From assembly GCA_011525745.1 (NCBI GenBank), contig WYBU01000009.1:1-64000 (forward strand): a stretch of 64,000 bases of DNA, in the 5' to 3' direction. The position numbers and the translations under genes were made by a program. Positions 16,244 through 25,436 of the stretch are shown here, piece by piece (positions within the stretch are counted from its first letter, which is position 1; each line of letters opens with the position of its first letter). Below the pieces are notes generated by a model, which was given only the letters and a program-made list of their open reading frames with translations, ran no database searches and was not told where the DNA came from. Source of the stretch: Planctomycetaceae bacterium. Lineage in GTDB: Bacteria > Planctomycetota > Phycisphaerae > UBA1845 > UTPLA1.

Positions 16244-18718
16244 ATGTTCATCCTGGCACAGCCTTCGGTAACGACGCGCTGGGAAACCCAGTTCGAGTTG
16301 GCCCGCTGGACGGTCGGCGCGGGACTGGTCGTCGGCGTGGCCCTGGTCGCGGCGGGCCTCTACGCCATTATCTGGATGTACCGGCGCGAGGGCCGCGGAA
16401 ACCTCACACAGCGCGGGCGAATCGCGCTGACGGCGATTCGCTGTGCCTTGCTGCTGCTCATCGGACTGATCGCGCTGGAGCCGGTGCTGGCCCGCTACCA
16501 GCACCGCCACGTGCGGGCGACGACGCTGGTGTTGATCGACGACTCGGCCAGCATGGCCGTCCGCGATCGGTATCGCAACGCGTCGGACCAGGCCCGCGTC
16601 GTACCGGTCGTCGGCAGCGTGCCCGAGTCGGGTGTGTCGCGGATCGACGTGGCGCGGCAGTTCCTGGCGCGCGAGCAAACCGAGTGGCTCAGGCGGCTGG
16701 CGGCGAAGAATCGCGTCGAGGTCTTTCGATTCTCCGATCGCGCCGCACCGCTGAAGTCTCGCGAGCCGGCAAATGACAGCGCCGAGGACGCGGAGACGCC
16801 GCCCGCATCGACCGGTTCCGACGGACCCGCAACTGATCCGACACGCTGGCAACTGCGAGCGGCCGGTCCGGCGACCGACGTGGGCCGCGCCGTTCGCGAG
16901 GCCGTTGGCTCGCTGGGCGGGGCGCCGGCGGCCGCGGTGATCGTGCTGTCGGACGGCGGGCTTAACCAGGGCGAGCCGCCGGATGCGATCGGTCGGTTTC
17001 TCGAATCGCGCGGCGTGCCGTTGTACGCGGTCGGGCTGGGCGATCCGGCCGAACCGGTCAACGTGCGCGTGACCGAAGTGATCGGTCCGCGTCACGCGTT
17101 TGCGCGCGATCCGTTCAGCGTGACGGTTCAGGTTGCGGCCGAAGGGATCGACTCGCGTCCGCTGAGCGTCGAGCTGCTGCGGCTTGCACCGGGCGGTGAC
17201 GCGGACTCGGCCGTTCTGGTCGACCGGCGCGACGTGGCCCCCGACGAAAACGGCGTCTATCCGCCGCTGTCGTTCGAGTGCCGCGTCAACGAAGCGGGGC
17301 CGGTCGTTTTCACGGCCCGCGTTCCGCTGCTGCCGGACGAGGCGGTCGAAACCGACAACGCGCGCGACACGCTTCCGCCGGTCGACGTGCTCGACGGCCG
17401 CATGAGGCTGCTGCTGGTCGCGGGCGGGCCGTCGTATGAATATCGCTTTCTCACGCGCCTGCTGGAGCGCGACGAGACGGTGGACGTGAGTTGCTGGCTG
17501 CAATCCGCCGGCACGCGCGCGGTGCGCGACGGCGACATCGTCATCGACCATCTGCCGCAGACGGCCGAAGAGCTGGCGGCCTACGACGTGTTCATTCTGG
17601 TCGACCCGAATCCCGCCGGACTGCCGCCGGAATGGCCGGCGCGCGTGGCGACGCAGATCGACGACTTCGGCCGGGGAATGCTCTTCGCGGCGGACTCGAA
17701 ATGGACGTCGGTGTTTCTGCGTGATCCGCGAATGCAGCCGCTGCTCGAGCTGCTGCCGGTCGTATTCGATTCCGAGGCCGAACTCATCATCAATCAGCTC
17801 GGACGATATCAGCGCGCCGCCTGGCCGCTGGTGATTCCGCCCGAGTCGGCCGGCTCGCCGCTGCTGCGTCAGGCCGATGCCGCGGCGGCATCGCTGGAAG
17901 CGTGGTCGCGTCTGGAGGGCGTCTTCTGGCACTATCCGGTCCGCCGCGAGAAGCCGGCGGCGACGGTGCTTCTGCGGCACGGCAATCCGCGGATGGCCGG
18001 CCCCTACGGGCCGCATGTGCTGTACGCGGTTCAGTACGCCGGCTCCGGCCGTACGGCGTGGCTGGGGTTCAACAGCACGTGGCGCTGGCAGCGCTACGGG
18101 CCGGAGTACTTCGAGCGATTCTGGATACAGGCCATCCGATACCTGATGGAGGGCAAGCTGCTGGGCGGCAAGCAGCGCGGCGTGATCATGACCGATCAGG
18201 ACCAGTTCAACGCGGGCGACACGGTCGTGGTGACGCTGCGGGCGCTGGACGAGCGATTCGAGCCGGTGACGGTTCCGTCGATCGACCTGGAAGTCGTGCA
18301 GTCCGACGAAGCGCCGCGGACGGTCGTGCTGACGGCCACGCCGGGGCGCGAAGGTTTCTACCAGGGGCGCTTCGTCGTCGATCGCGTCGGCCCCGTGCGG
18401 ATCAGCGCCACGCTGCCGGGCGGGGCGGGCGCGCCGGCGGCCGTACAGCGCGACCTGGTGGTGCGCCCCGCCGATCTGGAGCTGCGCCGGCCGGTGATGC
18501 GGCGCGATCTGCTGCGGCGGCTGGCGGAGTCGTCGGGGGGGCGGTATTTCGAGATCGACGAGGCGTCGGCGGCGCCGGATCTGATCGAAGACCGCGGCGA
18601 GTCGTCGGTGATCCGAGAACGGCCGCGACCGCTGTGGGACAACGGTTACGTCTTTGCACTGCTGATTCTGCTGGTGACGGCGGAGTGGATCGGCCGCAAG
18701 CGGGCGAAGTTGTTGTAA
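16244..18718 (+). CDS. Large vWA-domain membrane protein (BatA/BatB-like class)
   Basis: From ATG 16244 the protein has 824 residues. Two N-terminal membrane helices (VGAGLVVGVALVAAGLYAII and IRCALLLLIGLIALEPVL) precede a vWA domain with a MIDAS-type motif TLVLIDDSASM and later VIVLSDGGLNQ. A long beta-rich extracytoplasmic part follows. A last helix (YVFALLILLVTAEWIGRK) closes the protein. This architecture fits planctomycete vWA/glutamine-amidotransferase-like membrane proteins, often linked to MoxR ATPases. No MoxR gene is adjacent. The vWA domain probably binds metal-dependent protein partners. The frame is open to 16157, but the first 29 residues are unlikely. Confidence 0.8.
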   Translation: MFILAQPSVTTRWETQFELARWTVGAGLVVGVALVAAGLYAIIWMYRREGRGNLTQRGRIALTAIRCALLLLIGLIALEPVLARYQHRHVRATTLVLIDDSASMAVRDRYRNASDQARVVPVVGSVPESGVSRIDVARQFLAREQTEWLRRLAAKNRVEVFRFSDRAAPLKSREPANDSAEDAETPPASTGSDGPATDPTRWQLRAAGPATDVGRAVREAVGSLGGAPAAAVIVLSDGGLNQGEPPDAIGRFLESRGVPLYAVGLGDPAEPVNVRVTEVIGPRHAFARDPFSVTVQVAAEGIDSRPLSVELLRLAPGGDADSAVLVDRRDVAPDENGVYPPLSFECRVNEAGPVVFTARVPLLPDEAVETDNARDTLPPVDVLDGRMRLLLVAGGPSYEYRFLTRLLERDETVDVSCWLQSAGTRAVRDGDIVIDHLPQTAEELAAYDVFILVDPNPAGLPPEWPARVATQIDDFGRGMLFAADSKWTSVFLRDPRMQPLLELLPVVFDSEAELIINQLGRYQRAAWPLVIPPESAGSPLLRQADAAAASLEAWSRLEGVFWHYPVRREKPAATVLLRHGNPRMAGPYGPHVLYAVQYAGSGRTAWLGFNSTWRWQRYGPEYFERFWIQAIRYLMEGKLLGGKQRGVIMTDQDQFNAGDTVVVTLRALDERFEPVTVPSIDLEVVQSDEAPRTVVLTATPGREGFYQGRFVVDRVGPVRISATLPGGAGAPAAVQRDLVVRPADLELRRPVMRRDLLRRLAESSGGRYFEIDEASAAPDLIEDRGESSVIRERPRPLWDNGYVFALLILLVTAEWIGRKRAKLL

Positions 18719-18987
18719 CGGAGCGCAGGCCGCGGACGTCACGCATCGTGGCGCGTCCACGTCGCCTGTGCCGTCGGCTCGGTCCATTCCGTCCACGATC
18801 AGGAAGCGTCGCAGGGGCCGCGGAAGACGGGATTCCCGCCCGCGCGGGAATGACGGAACATGACGGCAAGCTGAAGGCTGTGCCGGCAACAGACAACTGA
18901 CAACCGCCTGCCGCGGGGGTATCATGCGGCGCTGCGCCGGACCCGAAGGCGGCGCATGACCGAGGTTTTCTCTGAAAGGTGCGTCCG
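18719..18987. other. Intergenic region with REP-like palindrome
   Basis: A REP-family palindrome lies at 18832 (ATTCCCGCCCGCGCGGGAAT). Two 9-base GTCCATTCC / GTCCACGAT units lie at about 18782. No gene is seen. Confidence 0.5.
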
Positions 18988-19617
18988 ATGGCCTGGGAGG
19001 CGCTCGACCGCCGCACGCCGGTGATTGATGAGAAAGCCGCTCCGCTGCTGAGCGAGGCGGTGCGCGAGAAGATCCGCTCGTTTTTCCCGCGATACGAGAC
19101 GAAGCGGGCGGTGCTGCTGCCGGCGCTGCACGTGGTTCAGGACGCCCTGGGTCACGTCGGCTGGCAGGCGATGAAGGAAGTGGCGGAGCTGCTCGAGATT
19201 CCGCCGGCGCAGGTCTTCGACACGATCAGCTTCTATACGCACTTCTGGACGCACGCGAAGGGCCGCAAAGTCATCGTGTTATGCCGCAGTCTGTCGTGCC
19301 AGCTCATGGGGGCCGACGCGGTGCAGCAGGCCGTGCAGCGACAACTCGGCATCGGCGAGCACGAAACGACGGACGACGGCGAGTACAGCTTCGTCACCGA
19401 GGAGTGCCTGGCTGCGTGCGATCATGGTCCGTGCATGCTGATCAACGAGAAGATGCATCGCAATGTCCGGGCGGCCGACGTGCCCAGGCTGCTGGCCGAT
19501 GCGAACAACGCGACGCTGTCGATTCCGCGGTCGACGCTGTTCGACGCGCCGACGGCGACGGATGCGGCGGACGAGCTGGAGACGACTTCGGATGTGCGCG
19601 AGATGAAGGAGTCGTGA
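18988..19617 (+). CDS. nuoE: NuoE-like [2Fe-2S] subunit of NADH:quinone oxidoreductase
   Basis: ATG 18988 follows GAAAGG at 7 bases. The 209-residue protein is a thioredoxin-fold ferredoxin. It has the family helix region (VLLPALHVVQDALGHVGWQA), the strand FDTISFYTHF, and all four cluster ligands in CRSLSC and ECLAAC. In complex I, NuoE passes electrons with NuoF and NuoG. A C-terminal extension of about 35 residues is unusual (SIPRSTLFDAPTATDAADEL). nuoF is not next to it: the following genes encode membrane glycosyltransferase-like proteins. It may serve a scattered complex I or a NAD-linked hydrogenase or formate dehydrogenase. Confidence 0.9.
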   Translation: MAWEALDRRTPVIDEKAAPLLSEAVREKIRSFFPRYETKRAVLLPALHVVQDALGHVGWQAMKEVAELLEIPPAQVFDTISFYTHFWTHAKGRKVIVLCRSLSCQLMGADAVQQAVQRQLGIGEHETTDDGEYSFVTEECLAACDHGPCMLINEKMHRNVRAADVPRLLADANNATLSIPRSTLFDAPTATDAADELETTSDVREMKES

Positions 19618-19766
19618 GGGCCGGCAAGTGATTTTCCAGCGTCCGGCGGGCGCATGGGGTTGCTCGCGCCGGTTCTGATCATCGCCATCGAAGCGCTTGG
19701 CGATGGGCCACCCGAACGATCGGCGCCGTCGGCGCGAGCGTCGCACTCATCCTGTCGATCCAAGCC

Positions 19767-21020
19767 GTGAACACGCCAGAATCCGATTCCGTGCAAAGGC
19801 CGGCGCTGACGCAAGAGGCGCGCGAATCCCACCGATACGTTGTCTTCTGCTTCCTTCTGCTGATCGTCGCGCTTCAAATCGCCGCCGGGCCGATCGTGCG
19901 CCTGCCCGACTGGCACGTCTCGCCCGATCAACCGGCGCTGCTGGAAGCCCGCGCGTGGCTCGATGGGCGCACCGACGTCGGCCGGCGAAGCTGGGACACG
20001 GCGCTGCACGAGGGCCGCTATTTCAACATCTATCCGCCCTGCTTCACACTTATCAGCGTCGTCGCGCTTTCGCTGGGCCAACTGGCCGGCGCGCCGCCCG
20101 ATACCTTCTACCCGTTCTGGTACTTGCTCGTTGCGGCGTTGCCGCTGCCGCTCGTCGGCTTCTGGGCCTTTCAGCAGGTGATGCGCCGAGCGGCGTGGTC
20201 GGCCGTCTTCACCGCCGGCTGGCTGCTGGCCACCCCCATGCTGCCGATGATCCGTGACTGCCGCGACGGTTCGATCAACTCGCTCAACCACGTGCTGTCG
20301 AACATCGGGTTGATGCTCATGGCCGGCGATCTGCTGGGCCGCCGCCGACTCTGGCCGGCCGCCATCGGTCTGATCATCGCCGCATGGAGTCGGCAGTTGA
20401 CGCTCGCGTACGGTGTGGCGGCCGTGTGGATCGCGTGGCGCGCGGGTGTGCCGCGCGGCCGGCGGACGGCGATCGCCGTCGGCGCGCTACTGATGGCGGC
20501 CGGCGGGCTGATGACTCTGAACTGGATGCGCTTCGGCGATCCTTTGGAGACCGGCTATCTGAAAATCTATTCCGAGGGGCGCGAGCGGGGCTGGTACGGT
20601 CAACGCGCGCACGAGCACGGCGTTTTCTCGCCGCACTTCGTCGCCGAAAACGCCTGGTATATGAACTTCTCGCCGCCGCTGTTCCGGTTGTCGCCCGCCT
20701 TTGTGCAGGCCGCCAATCACAGCAACGGCGTCGGCATCTGGATGACGTGTCCGCTGCTGCTACTGGCGTTCTGGCATGTGCGGCGCTGGTGGACCGATTC
20801 GGCCGCGCGGCCGATGATGCTGGCGTCTGCGGCGGTGATTGCGGCGCTTTTGACGTATCACAACACCGGCGCGGTTCAGGTGGGGTTTTTTCGCTTTGCC
20901 CTCGATTTTGTGCCGATATGGCTGATGGTAATCGCGCCGCACGCCCTCGGGCCGCGAGGCGCCTACGTCACAATGGGCTGCCTGGCGTGGAGCGCCTGGT
21001 ATTTCTACATGATCTGTTGA
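19767..21020 (+). CDS. Polytopic membrane protein, glycosyltransferase-like
   Basis: GTG 19767 starts a 417-residue protein with about nine hydrophobic segments. An acidic loop after the first helix (HVSPDQPALLEARAWLDG) and a following aromatic loop (GRYFNIYPPC) resemble the first extracytoplasmic loop of GT-C enzymes such as the PMT or ArnT class. These enzymes transfer sugars from lipid carriers. It precedes two related membrane proteins on the same strand, but its sequence is not obviously paralogous to them. Substrate is unknown. It is predicted to sit in the cytoplasmic membrane. Confidence 0.65.
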   Translation: MNTPESDSVQRPALTQEARESHRYVVFCFLLLIVALQIAAGPIVRLPDWHVSPDQPALLEARAWLDGRTDVGRRSWDTALHEGRYFNIYPPCFTLISVVALSLGQLAGAPPDTFYPFWYLLVAALPLPLVGFWAFQQVMRRAAWSAVFTAGWLLATPMLPMIRDCRDGSINSLNHVLSNIGLMLMAGDLLGRRRLWPAAIGLIIAAWSRQLTLAYGVAAVWIAWRAGVPRGRRTAIAVGALLMAAGGLMTLNWMRFGDPLETGYLKIYSEGRERGWYGQRAHEHGVFSPHFVAENAWYMNFSPPLFRLSPAFVQAANHSNGVGIWMTCPLLLLAFWHVRRWWTDSAARPMMLASAAVIAALLTYHNTGAVQVGFFRFALDFVPIWLMVIAPHALGPRGAYVTMGCLAWSAWYFYMIC

Positions 21021-21055
21021 TGGCCCCGCTCAGAATCGGCACAGCTAATGGATGT

Positions 21056-21109
21056 CGCGTGGAACGGGCTTGTAGCCCGTTCGCGCGGGCAGAATGCCCG
21101 CGCCACGCG
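21056..21109. repeat. Nested palindrome, copy 2
   Basis: Outer arms CGCGTGG and CCACGCG enclose AACGGGC..GCCCGTT and GCGGGC..GCCCGC. The length (54 bases) equals the copy at 10081. This copy pairs perfectly in all three stems. Confidence 0.85.
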
Positions 21110-21153
21110 ATGCATGAGTTGCGAAGAAGCGGACTCGTTACACGATTGCCAAG

Positions 21154-22686
21154 ATGCTGCTCCATTCGAACGTCATCAACCGCCGGCTGCCGACGCCCGC
21201 GCTGGCGTTTTTCGCGCTGATGCTGGCGATCGAGTCGGCCTGGGCGATCCGCTGCGTCGCCATGCCGGACGAGATGATGCACGGCACGGCGGTGTCGGTG
21301 TACAACGCCGCCGAGTTTCAGCATCACCGTCCCATCTATCGTGACTGGCGCGAGCGGCCGCATGTTCCCGCGATTTACGGGATCTTCTCCTATGTCGTGC
21401 CCGGACTGATCGGACGGGCGGTCGATGCCGATCTGCTCGATCTCTACGTCATCGGCCGTCTGCTGAGCCTCATCGCCACTGCCGGCATCGGCGTCGCGAT
21501 CTATCGTCTGGCGCGGCGCACGGCGTCGGGCGATTCGGACGGAACGTCGCCCATGTTTGCCGCGGCGGCCGCGCTGGCGACGCTGTCGTTCCCGATCTTC
21601 TGGCCGGTGTGCGGGGAGTTTCGCGGCGATGCGCCGGCGATTCTGTGCTCGCTCGCGGCGCTGGCGGTGTATCGCTCGAACGAGCAGTCGCCGCGGCGGT
21701 GGATGTCGCCGCCGCTGATCGTGCTGGCGTTCCTGTTCAAGCCCTCGTGCGTCCTGGCGGGGCTGACGATTCCGGCGTACTTGATGATTCGCCGCCGGCC
21801 GGTCGAGGCGATCAGCTTTTTTGTCGCGTGGGCGGCGCCGATCGCGATCTTGATCGTGCTGCTACAGCGTGCCACCGACGGGCTGTATTTGCTCAACGCG
21901 GTCGACGCTTTCCGCGGCAATCGTGACGTGGGCAACATGATCATCTGGCCCGTGGGCGTGCTTCCGAAGGCCGTGGCGCTGTACGCGTTCGCCGCCGCGT
22001 GGCTGTACGCTCATCGGACGGGCCGGCGAATGGACCTGCTGAGCGTGCACTTCTGGATGACGCTGGTCGTTCCGTTCGTCCTCACTTATCGCGACGGAGC
22101 GGATGACTATTACTTCTGCGAGCACATCGCCGCCGCGTGCATCCTGATGGCCGCGCAGTGGGAAACGTGGCTGCGAGGCTTTTCATCGCCGGACGAGCGA
22201 CTGGTGCGCGTGCTGATCTGTCTGGCGCCCGCGCTGCCCGTGTCGGCGATGGCGTGGAGTCACACACCGCCGGTATCTCGGATGCTGCATGGTGTTCTCG
22301 ACGCGCGTGAATGGGTCCACGGGGAACGCGCGCTGTTTCGAGACATGGCCAAGGCACTCGATTCGCTGCCGCAACCCGTGTTGTGCGACGCCGACGGACT
22401 GACGCTGCTGTCGCGCAGCCCGCCCGTGCTCATGGACACGTGGGGCCTCAGCGGCCTGCGCGATCAGGGCGTGTTCGACGACTCGGCGATCGTCGCGGAC
22501 CTGGCCGCGCGGCGGTTCGGCGCGGTGATCCTGCGACAGCCGGCGGACGTGATCATGCGGTATCAGACGACGGTTCACGTTCCCTCGGCGTGGCGGCAGG
22601 CGATACTTCGCGAGTACCGGCCGGCGGGGAAGATAGGAGACAGATACTATCTTTATTTGCCGCAGGAGGAGAAGGAGCCAGATTAA
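21154..22686 (+). CDS. Polytopic membrane protein, paralogue A of a tandem pair
   Basis: The 510-residue protein has about ten hydrophobic segments and a soluble C-terminal domain. It shares with the next gene the first-loop motif PIYRDWRERPHVPAIYG, later DYYFCEHIAAACILMA, and the C-terminal VLMDTWGLSGLRDQGVFDDS and RFGAVIL. The layout (membrane core then a 120-residue globular end) fits GT-C glycosyltransferase-like proteins of the PMT superfamily. The acidic CVAMPDEMMHG in loop 1 could hold the catalytic aspartate. The pair is separated by 164 bases and probably arose by duplication. Substrate unknown. Confidence 0.65.
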   Translation: MLLHSNVINRRLPTPALAFFALMLAIESAWAIRCVAMPDEMMHGTAVSVYNAAEFQHHRPIYRDWRERPHVPAIYGIFSYVVPGLIGRAVDADLLDLYVIGRLLSLIATAGIGVAIYRLARRTASGDSDGTSPMFAAAAALATLSFPIFWPVCGEFRGDAPAILCSLAALAVYRSNEQSPRRWMSPPLIVLAFLFKPSCVLAGLTIPAYLMIRRRPVEAISFFVAWAAPIAILIVLLQRATDGLYLLNAVDAFRGNRDVGNMIIWPVGVLPKAVALYAFAAAWLYAHRTGRRMDLLSVHFWMTLVVPFVLTYRDGADDYYFCEHIAAACILMAAQWETWLRGFSSPDERLVRVLICLAPALPVSAMAWSHTPPVSRMLHGVLDAREWVHGERALFRDMAKALDSLPQPVLCDADGLTLLSRSPPVLMDTWGLSGLRDQGVFDDSAIVADLAARRFGAVILRQPADVIMRYQTTVHVPSAWRQAILREYRPAGKIGDRYYLYLPQEEKEPD

Positions 22687-22850
22687 GATAAAACGTCACG
22701 GAAAATTTCTTGCTCTTGATCTTACTCTTGATCCTCTTCCTGCTCCTCCTCTTACCCTTGCTCGTTCTCCTCTGGACTTCCACGACCGGCCGGCACGAGC
22801 TTCGTGCCGCCAATTCCCGCTCGTGCCCGATTACGATCCGCGACACGCAT

Positions 22851-24482
22851 ATGGTCCTTACCCCATCGGCCTCGACGCGGACGATTCCGCCGGCTCGTTA
22901 TCGGCGAGCGGTCCATTTGCTCGTAATCGCCGCGCTGGCGGCGTACTTCTTCCTGCTGGTCGTTGATCTGGCGGGTGTGGCGCGGCTGATTGCGGGCAGG
23001 GATGAGATGGTCCAGGGCAGCGCGGCCATGGCCTGGCACGCCGCGCGGGCGGCCGGGGGCGAGCCGATCTACCGCGATTGCCTGACGCACCGCCCCCACG
23101 TCGCCGCCGTTTATGGTCCGCTGATCTATCTTTTTCCCGCCCTCATCGGCCGCACCATCGGCGCGTCGCAGCCACTGGCGATGCTGCTGATCGGCCGCGG
23201 ACTGAGCCTGCTGGCTACGACCATCACCGGGGTGCTGATTTTTGCGATGGCGCGGCGGCTCGGTGCGCGGCGCCTGTTCGCATGGATCGCGACATTGGCG
23301 GCGCTCTCGAATCCGATCTTCTGGAACATCAGCGCCGAGTACCGGGCCGATCCGATCACGCTGTGCCTGTTGCTGGCCGCCGTGGCTTGCTTCGCCGGCC
23401 GCGACACGCGCCCCGCCCGGTTCCTGGCCGCGCTGCCGTTGATGGCGGCTTTCCTGTGCAAGCCCACGAGCGTCGCGCCGCTGATCGCCATGGCGTGGTT
23501 CCTGTGGCGGCGCGGCCGCCGGCGTGAGGCGAGCGGCTGGCTGATCGTCGGCGGCCTGCTGGCGCTCGGATGCATCGCGTCGCTGAATTGGCTGACCGAC
23601 GGCGGCTACCGGATTAACGCTTTCGAGGCGCTGCGCGGGAGTCGGGCCTGGAGCAATTTGCTCGTATTTCCGGTCACGGTGCTTCCGCTGACGCTGCCGC
23701 AGTTCGCGTTTGCCGCATGGCTGATCGGCGTTCGACTGTTGCGTCCGCAACATGGGAAACCGCAACACGAGGCCGCATCGAACGGCGTCGACGTCCTGAT
23801 CGCGTGGCTGGGCGCCGCGTGGCTGCTTGCATTCCTTACAACGGTTCGCGACGGTTCGGCCGAGTACTACTTCTGCGAGTCGCTCGCCGGCGCCTCGATC
23901 CTCATGGCGCTGCAATGGCAGCGATGGCTCGACGCATCGACTGGTCGCCCGGCGGATTCAACGACGGCCAATCCTGCGCATCGCCCTCTTCATCTGGCTG
24001 CGTTTCTGGCGCCCGTCGTGGTTGCGATAATCGCGTTGCCCAAGCTGGAGCCGGGACCTGTGCAGCGGTTGGGCGACTTGTGGAACCTGTCGCGCGTAGT
24101 TCGCACCGACGCCGATCGCTTCGCCCGCCGACTGGCCCTCGTCAACGGGCTGCCGAAGCCGGTCCTCTGCGGCGACGACAGTCTGTCGCTCTTCGCGAAT
24201 CAATCGCCGCTGATGATGGACACGTGGCTGTTTAGCGGCCTGATCGACCGCGGCGTGTTTGACGACTCGGCGATTGTCGGCGACCTGGAATCCGGACGGT
24301 TCGGCGCCGTCGTCCTGAACTGGCCGGTGGAGCAGGCGAAGCGCTATCAATCGACATGGCGTATTCCGCCGGCCTGGCGCGACGCGATCATGCGCCGCTA
24401 CCGGCCGATGTTCCCGGACATCGGCGGGCTGTACGTTTATGCGCCGCGCCGCGCCGGCGAGCCGGGGGAGCGGCTTCCTTGA
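22851..24482 (+). CDS. Polytopic membrane protein, paralogue B of a tandem pair
   Basis: ATG 22851 gives 543 residues; the open frame upstream (to 22710) is a leucine-rich artefact of a CTCTT-rich tract. The protein matches paralogue A in loop 1 (AGRDEMVQGSAAMAWHAARA, then GEPIYRDCLTHRPHVAAVYG), in EYYFCESLAGASILMALQW and in LMMDTWLFSGLIDRGVFDDS. About ten membrane segments are present. The shared acidic residue (GRDEM here, MPDEM in A) is in the expected catalytic position for GT-C enzymes. It likely handles a related lipid-linked sugar. No other glycan genes are adjacent. Confidence 0.65.
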   Translation: MVLTPSASTRTIPPARYRRAVHLLVIAALAAYFFLLVVDLAGVARLIAGRDEMVQGSAAMAWHAARAAGGEPIYRDCLTHRPHVAAVYGPLIYLFPALIGRTIGASQPLAMLLIGRGLSLLATTITGVLIFAMARRLGARRLFAWIATLAALSNPIFWNISAEYRADPITLCLLLAAVACFAGRDTRPARFLAALPLMAAFLCKPTSVAPLIAMAWFLWRRGRRREASGWLIVGGLLALGCIASLNWLTDGGYRINAFEALRGSRAWSNLLVFPVTVLPLTLPQFAFAAWLIGVRLLRPQHGKPQHEAASNGVDVLIAWLGAAWLLAFLTTVRDGSAEYYFCESLAGASILMALQWQRWLDASTGRPADSTTANPAHRPLHLAAFLAPVVVAIIALPKLEPGPVQRLGDLWNLSRVVRTDADRFARRLALVNGLPKPVLCGDDSLSLFANQSPLMMDTWLFSGLIDRGVFDDSAIVGDLESGRFGAVVLNWPVEQAKRYQSTWRIPPAWRDAIMRRYRPMFPDIGGLYVYAPRRAGEPGERLP

Positions 24483-24572
24483 TCGCCGCGCGGCGGCCCT
24501 CTAGAATTGTGTGGGGCCGGGAGGGGTTCGCGTCGCGCGCCATACCCCGCCCGGACCACGATGGAAGTGCCT

Positions 24573-25205
24573 ATGACCGCCGCTGCCGTGTCCGTACTGG
24601 GCCAGAACGTGCTCGTCCTGAACCGCGATTATCTCGCGTTGCGGGTCGTGACGGTCAAGCGCGCGCTGTGCCTGCTGTTCAAGGACCTGGCCGAGGTCAT
24701 CCACATAGAGGAAGGCCAGTACCTGGCCTACGACTTCCAGGACTGGTGCGAGCTGAGCCAGCTCAAGCGGACCTTTGAGCCGGACGCGCACGACTGGCTG
24801 CGCACGGTGCGCTTCGACATCGCCGTGCCGCGGATCATCCGGTTGATGCTGTACGACCGCCTGCCGCGGCAGGAGGTCAAGTTCAACCGGCGCAACATCT
24901 ACGCGCGCGACGGCAACCGCTGCCAGTACTGCGGACGCAAGTTCTCCACGACCGAGCTGTCGCTGGACCACGTCATTCCGCGCAGCCAGGGCGGCAAGAG
25001 CACCTGGGAGAACGTGGTCTGCGCCTGCTTGCAGTGCAACATCCGCAAGGGCGGCCGCACGCCCGAGCAGGCCCACATGCACCTGATCGCGCTGCCGAAG
25101 CGCCCGCGGCGCAACCCGGCGATCACGATCAAGCTGGCCGACGGCCGCTACGCGAGCTGGAAGCAGTTCGTCGATCACGCCTACTGGAGCGTCGAGCTTC
25201 AGTAG
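24573..25205 (+). CDS. HNH endonuclease family protein
   Basis: ATG 24573 has GGAAG at 5 bases; an in-frame ATG at 24561 is possible. The 210-residue protein begins SVLGQNVLVLNRDYLALRVV, typical of small HNH proteins. The nuclease core is RNIYARDGNRCQYCGRKF, then SLDHVIPRSQGGKSTWENVV and CLQCNIRKGGRT: CxxC, DHV, N and CxxC are all present. Such proteins are common single genes in planctomycetes and other bacteria. The natural substrate is not known; roles in DNA repair or defence are both possible. No methylase or defence genes are adjacent. Confidence 0.88.
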   Translation: MTAAAVSVLGQNVLVLNRDYLALRVVTVKRALCLLFKDLAEVIHIEEGQYLAYDFQDWCELSQLKRTFEPDAHDWLRTVRFDIAVPRIIRLMLYDRLPRQEVKFNRRNIYARDGNRCQYCGRKFSTTELSLDHVIPRSQGGKSTWENVVCACLQCNIRKGGRTPEQAHMHLIALPKRPRRNPAITIKLADGRYASWKQFVDHAYWSVELQ

Positions 25206-25436
25206 TCCGCGCCTTTTCCCCGCACTGGTCGGCGATTTCGCGGAACTCGACTACAGCATTCCGCGGCTTGCGGCATGAGCAAGCCCTCGCGCCAGGCGAG
25301 CGTTCCTGTTTCGGGTGGTACGGGCGCCCCGCCCGACTTGCCGGATGTTTCGAGGGCCTGGCCATGTTGATCCGCGCGCAGCTCGGCTTTCCATTACCCG
25401 AGCCGCCCGGCGCTTGTTCCGCATCACGCCGATGAA
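25206..25436. other. Intergenic, partial nested palindrome
   Basis: The gap between convergent HNH and peptidase genes holds a partial relative of the 13521 palindrome at about 25314-25342. No gene is seen. Confidence 0.4.

Noticed and set aside
16214..18925. 903-residue minus-strand frame opposite the vWA gene
   Set aside because: It is a GC-rich antisense shadow, rich in Arg, Gln and His, with no domain. The plus strand has clear vWA and membrane segments.
22710..22850. Leucine-rich N-terminal extension of paralogue B
   Set aside because: It derives from a CTCTT-rich tract, has no ribosome site, and paralogue A lacks it.
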